This document shows positions 45,156 through 48,108 of a DNA stretch of 48,108 nt, one piece after another. The notes beneath the pieces were generated by a model. That model worked only from the letters and a program-made list of their open reading frames with translations, searched no databases and was not told the DNA's origin. The stretch covers positions 1 to 48,108 of the forward strand of contig CAMYMN010000048.1 in assembly GCA_947259395.1 (NCBI GenBank), given 5' to 3'. Source of the DNA: an uncultured Gammaproteobacteria bacterium. GTDB taxonomy: Bacteria; Pseudomonadota; Gammaproteobacteria; Arenicellales; JAANXG01. How positions within the stretch are numbered: the first letter of the stretch is position 1; each line of letters opens with the position of its first letter. Position numbers and translations under genes: made by a program.

Positions 45156-45590
45156 TCACCCCCATCGCCAATAATCGGCAAAACGTGAACGAAAAAATAC
45201 CAACCTATGCCGGAATCTAGCCGGCATATGGCTACTGATACCGCCGATAACAAGGATGATGACCAACAAAGGCACCCGGTGATCCCAGGCCACGGGAACG
45301 ATCGCTAGGAGTATTATTTTTGCGAGCACCGCAACGGCGTGTAATTCGAACATTAATACAAGCGTTGCGAACAGATCAAGCGCGAACAGCAATAGACCGG
45401 TGATAACAGACCACCACAACCACGGTTCCAGAACCGATGCCGGCTCATGGAAGATGTAGCCCCCAAGCAGAACGCCGCTGGTAAATATATGGGCGGTGCG
45501 AAGCGCAATGCGGATCCCCCGGCGAAATGGAAACACCCGAGGCGAGACGGGAAACAACACGTGTACGAGTTCACCTTGTGTTGCCTGCAT
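45156..45590 (-). CDS. Four-helix integral membrane protein (paralogue of 27106)
   Basis: The 144-aa protein repeats the pattern of the gene at 27106: TAHIFTSGVLLGGYIFHEPA, WLWWSVITGLLLFALDL, VAVLAKIILLAIVPVAW and VPLLVIILVIGGISSHMP, then a basic tail RFRHRLVFF. Position by position the two are clearly homologous. The chosen ATG lies 4 bases after the stop of the TOBE-domain frame, which suggests co-transcription. It converges with the response regulator gene. From 45046 to 45155 no gene is seen. Confidence 0.75.
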   Translation of the reverse strand: MQATQGELVHVLFPVSPRVFPFRRGIRIALRTAHIFTSGVLLGGYIFHEPASVLEPWLWWSVITGLLLFALDLFATLVLMFELHAVAVLAKIILLAIVPVAWDHRVPLLVIILVIGGISSHMPARFRHRLVFFRSRFADYWRWG

Positions 45591-45594
45591 CTGT

Positions 45595-45960
45595 TCAACC
45601 CTGTTCCGGCATGAGATGAATACCATCAGCGAGCAACGAGACAGTGACGTATTCGCCGACATCAAGGCGATTGCGGCGCGCGACGTGTCGCGATAGCGTC
45701 AAAGACAGCGGCAAATCCGGATTGGCGTCGACGAGCATAGTGATGCTCACGTCGCCGCCGAGGACCACAAAGTCTGTAATCACGCCGTCGACCGGATTTT
45801 CTCGTTCGCCCCGGGAGGGCCGTTCGCGGCGGTGCAGAATCACGTGTTGAGGCGGAATAATCCAGTGCACCGTTTTGCCGATTTGAATTTCCGGCCGATG
45901 ACGGCATTCGAGCGTGTAATTGCCCCAACGTAGCAAGGTGATCTGCGGTTTGGATTTGTG
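45595..45960 (-). pseudogene. Orphan TOBE domain, probably from a ModC-type ABC ATPase
   Basis: About 115 codons read GNYTLECRHRPEIQIGKTVHW, then DFVVLGGDVSITMLVDANPD, LSLTLSRHVARRNRLDVGEY and VTVSLLADGIHLMPE. This resembles the C-terminal oligonucleotide-binding (TOBE) part of ABC ATPases for molybdate or sulfate. No ATPase core precedes it. Instead an unrelated plus-strand fragment begins at about 45993. It may be a stand-alone molybdate binder or a truncated gene. Confidence 0.5.
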
Positions 45961-45992
45961 GTCTATGGGTTTACCTTCAAAACGATGCGAAG

Positions 45993-46211
45993 AGCGCAGC
46001 GCCCATCGACGACGCCCAAGTTCGGATACAGCTCAAGGAGCCGGGGCTCAACTTCACATCGACTAACCTCGAGAGAATGGAGTTCGGTGGCGGAAACTAC
46101 GGCAACTACACCAAGCCGCGGCCGGGAACTCGGTACGTGCTCACGGTATATATTGAGAGACCCGGTGCGACGCAAGCCGTCGAGGCCAAATTCAATCACA
46201 CCTTCGAATAA
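45993..46211 (+). pseudogene. C-terminal fragment of a small periplasmic-type beta-sandwich protein
   Basis: The plus-strand frame reads APIDDAQVRIQLKEPGLNFT, GGGNYGNYTKPRPGTRYV and LTVYIERPGATQAVEAKF, ending at TAA. This resembles YtkA/FixH-like beta-sandwich domains of periplasmic or copper-related proteins. No start codon, signal peptide or N-terminus is present. The frame runs back into the antisense TOBE sequence, marking a recombination junction. Confidence 0.45.
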
Positions 46212-46224
46212 GCGGGGCGGGGCC

Positions 46225-46331
46225 GGGGACATTCAGAGTTCGTAAGCTTTTGATTTTTTCCCACGAGACGTCGGACAGATATCGCCACCGCGAATCTGAA
46301 AATCAATAGCTTACGAACTCTGAATGTCCCC
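46225..46331. repeat. MITE-like element with 33-bp inverted repeats
   Basis: The left arm (46225-46257, starting GGGGACATTCAGAGTTCG) and the inverted right arm ending at 46331 agree at nearly every position over about 33 bases, around a core of roughly 40 bases. No gene is inside. It has the look of a non-autonomous miniature element. The bases from 46332 to 46659 hold no recognisable gene. Confidence 0.75.
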
Positions 46332-46659
46332 ATCTCCGGCTTCGGCCGGGGCGCCGCAGCTCGAACGGAATCCAAGCCGTTTGCAACGCCGTCAGTCGTT
46401 CTGCATGTCAATTCTTGTATCTTACGCGCAGGAGCGATCCCGAATTCACGGTGCAGGGATTCCGACAACGACCGGCCCTGTACGGCCAGTTCAGACCCGT
46501 TTCCACAGACTGAACTCAAGGCAAAACGCAATACGCGCGAACAACGCTCTACTTAGGAATGACGGAATAAGGGGGACACAAGATGGGCGCAATTGTGCTA
46601 ATCGATTAAAGTGCTACGCTAATGAATAGGCAATTCACTTTCTGTGGATTTCCAACCAC

Positions 46660-47820
46660 GTGGGGACAAACCATTTGCTCAACAAGATCGTACCGGCGCA
46701 CGGGATACTGTTGGCACTTGTTCTGGTTGATCTGGTGGCGCCGGGCTACGGCGCTGAACAAGGCCAACGCGCCCGGGAAGAGTATGTGGGCGATGCTCAA
46801 TGCAAGATTTGTCATGGAAAAATCTACCTGACGTACCGTAAGACCGGCCATCCGTACAAATTACAGAAGATAGACGGCGGGCCACCTTTCTATCCAGAAG
46901 GGACGTCGTCTGGCGTCCCATCGCCGCCGGCAGATATGAGTTGGGACGACATATCGTATGTCATTGGCGGCTTTGCTTGGAAAGCGGTGTTTATGGATAA
47001 CGAGGGGTATGTCCTCACCGGTAAGAAGAACCGTCAATACATCCTCGCGAATTCACGCCTGGAAACTGAGGCCAATTGGGATGGCTACCGCGCCGAAGAG
47101 GCGCCGCGTGTACCCTATACCTGTGGCACCTGCCACACGACCGGGTGGGTGGCGACCGGTGCGGACGGCCTGCATCAGGATGGATTGCCCGGTATCTACG
47201 GAACCTGGGCAGCGCCGGGCGTGAGGTGCGAGGCGTGTCATGGACCGGGCAGCGGACACGTCAAAAACCCCGCCCAAGTCAGACCTACCATCGAGGAGCG
47301 TTGCGGCGACTGCCACCGGCGCGGCGATATCACGCGCATCGATGCGTCCGACGGTTTGATCGCACACCGGGATCAGTATGAAGATTTGTTGGCCTCGCCA
47401 CATCTCTACCTCCGTTGCACCGCGTGCCACGATCCGCACCGGAGCGTCAAATACCAAAAGCGCGGATTCAAAGGGATAAAGAAAACTTGTTTGGTATGCC
47501 ACGCCAAACAAAAAGTTATGGTTCCCGCCATGGCGCATATGGACTGCATCACTTGCCACATGCCCCGGGTGGTGAAGTCAGCAGTGTCGGTAACCCGCGA
47601 GTTCGCCGGGGACGAAGTGCCCGAGGGGGATGTGCGTGGTCATATCTTCCGCATCGCCACCGACCCGGAATGGGAAATGTTCACCGGCGACAACAAGTAC
47701 GTACGCAAGGACATCGACAGACGGGCCTATGTAACCGTCGACTACGCGTGCATGTCTTGCCATAGAGATAAGGACCGGAAGTGGGCGCTCAAAAGCGCCG
47801 CCGCGGTACATGCAAAATAG
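46660..47820 (+). CDS. Octaheme c-type cytochrome
   Basis: The 386-aa protein has an N-terminal hydrophobic segment (GILLALVLVDLVAPGYGA) and eight CxxCH sites: CKICH, CGTCH, CEACH, CGDCH, CTACH, CLVCH, CITCH and CMSCH. It should be a periplasmic multiheme electron carrier or reductase. The spacing does not obviously match the octaheme hydroxylamine or tetrathionate reductases, so its partner is unknown. A truncated paralogue lies at 19975-20292. The start is a GTG with no strong ribosome-binding site. It stands alone, downstream of a MITE. Confidence 0.88.
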   Translation: MGTNHLLNKIVPAHGILLALVLVDLVAPGYGAEQGQRAREEYVGDAQCKICHGKIYLTYRKTGHPYKLQKIDGGPPFYPEGTSSGVPSPPADMSWDDISYVIGGFAWKAVFMDNEGYVLTGKKNRQYILANSRLETEANWDGYRAEEAPRVPYTCGTCHTTGWVATGADGLHQDGLPGIYGTWAAPGVRCEACHGPGSGHVKNPAQVRPTIEERCGDCHRRGDITRIDASDGLIAHRDQYEDLLASPHLYLRCTACHDPHRSVKYQKRGFKGIKKTCLVCHAKQKVMVPAMAHMDCITCHMPRVVKSAVSVTREFAGDEVPEGDVRGHIFRIATDPEWEMFTGDNKYVRKDIDRRAYVTVDYACMSCHRDKDRKWALKSAAAVHAK

Positions 47821-48015
47821 ATGGATCAGGAAGATAAACCTGTCGATTCTGAATACGACGCCTCACAACGCACAGACGTCGGAACATTTGTGTTCGACTG
47901 ATCCTGCAATTATCAGGGAGCAGGTGGCTCGTTAGGTGAGCCACAGCTAGATTGAGAGGTTATATCGACCGCATCGACCGCTTTCACCTGGATGATCGGA
48001 TGCTTTGTAACGAGT

Positions 48016-48108
48016 ATAGAAGATATAGACGCCCCCTCCTTGACTCGAGGGCTCCCATCGATGATGGATACCTCAAGTGGTTGATCGGCCACTGAATGCA
48101 AGACAGGA
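48016..48108 (+). mobile_element. Left end of a second IS110-type element (cut by window edge)
   Basis: The last 93 bases align with the leader of the IS110 transposase at 8679-8775, sharing ATAGAAGATATAGAC, CCATCGATGATGG and ACCTCAAGTGGTTGAT. Several differences show it is a relative rather than a recent copy. Its transposase would start just outside the window. From 47821 to 48015 no gene is recognised. Confidence 0.75.

Overview
The window looks like part of a gammaproteobacterial chromosome with a respiratory, probably chemolithotrophic or anaerobic lifestyle. Evidence for this is moderate-to-high GC, many c-type cytochromes, molybdopterin oxidoreductases with Tat signals, sigma-54 promoters, GTAG-type REP sequences with a RAYT relic, and IS91/IS110/IS3 elements. 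No rRNA, tRNA or CRISPR array was seen.

Region 1 (1-11.1 kb) is a decayed mosaic. It holds three sets of IS91-type transposase fragments, one nested with a REP/RAYT insertion, plus broken phoU, alpha/beta-hydrolase and GNAT fragments. A c-di-GMP GGDEF-EAL protein, an M20 amidohydrolase, an ATP-grasp-like protein and an intact IS110-family transposase are the sound genes. A second, related IS110-type left end lies at the extreme right edge of the window.

Region 2 (11.1-18.65 kb) is a compact defence-like island. A minus-strand operon encodes a 59-aa protein, an E2-like protein, an E1/ThiF-like protein (frameshifted), a JAMM/JAB peptidase, a metallo-beta-lactamase (MBL)-fold protein and a patatin-like lipase. 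A second MBL-fold gene and an orphan 274-aa gene lie alongside. A divergent XRE regulator plus ImmA/IrrE-type peptidase sits next to two copies of a palindromic operator, and a third copy precedes the orphan gene. No CD-NTase is present, so this is not ordinary CBASS. An IS3-family element bounds the island on the right and has cut a multiheme cytochrome gene.

Region 3 (20-25.6 kb) is a decaying respiratory zone. It contains a truncated multiheme cytochrome, a Sel1-repeat protein, a doubly broken membrane cytochrome, a small cytochrome lipoprotein, a nirK pseudogene and a hemerythrin.

Region 4 (25.7-45.6 kb) is the main metabolic system. It comprises MoaA, a 4-TM membrane protein, a diheme cytochrome, an ethylbenzene-dehydrogenase-type heme protein (one-base frameshift), a NapC/NirT-type tetraheme cytochrome, FeS subunit 1, an NrfD-type anchor and molybdopterin catalytic subunit 1. 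A periplasmic protein with a twin repeat follows. Then come FeS subunit 2, catalytic subunit 2, a TorD-like chaperone, a GNAT protein, and a PhnD-like binding protein with a histidine kinase and an NtrC-family regulator. Three intergenic regions carry paired 16-bp palindromes GTTAC-N6-GTAAC, 42-44 bp apart, followed at 64-91 bp by -24/-12 (GG-N10-GC) promoters. I infer that the NtrC-type regulator controls the whole set, including moaA. The gene set resembles arx/arr/ttr/psr-type oxyanion or sulfur-compound oxidoreductases, but the substrate cannot be read from the sequence.

Region 5 (45.1-48.1 kb) holds a paralogue of the 4-TM protein, an orphan TOBE domain, a periplasmic-protein fragment, a MITE-like inverted repeat, an intact octaheme cytochrome and the left end of another IS110-type element.
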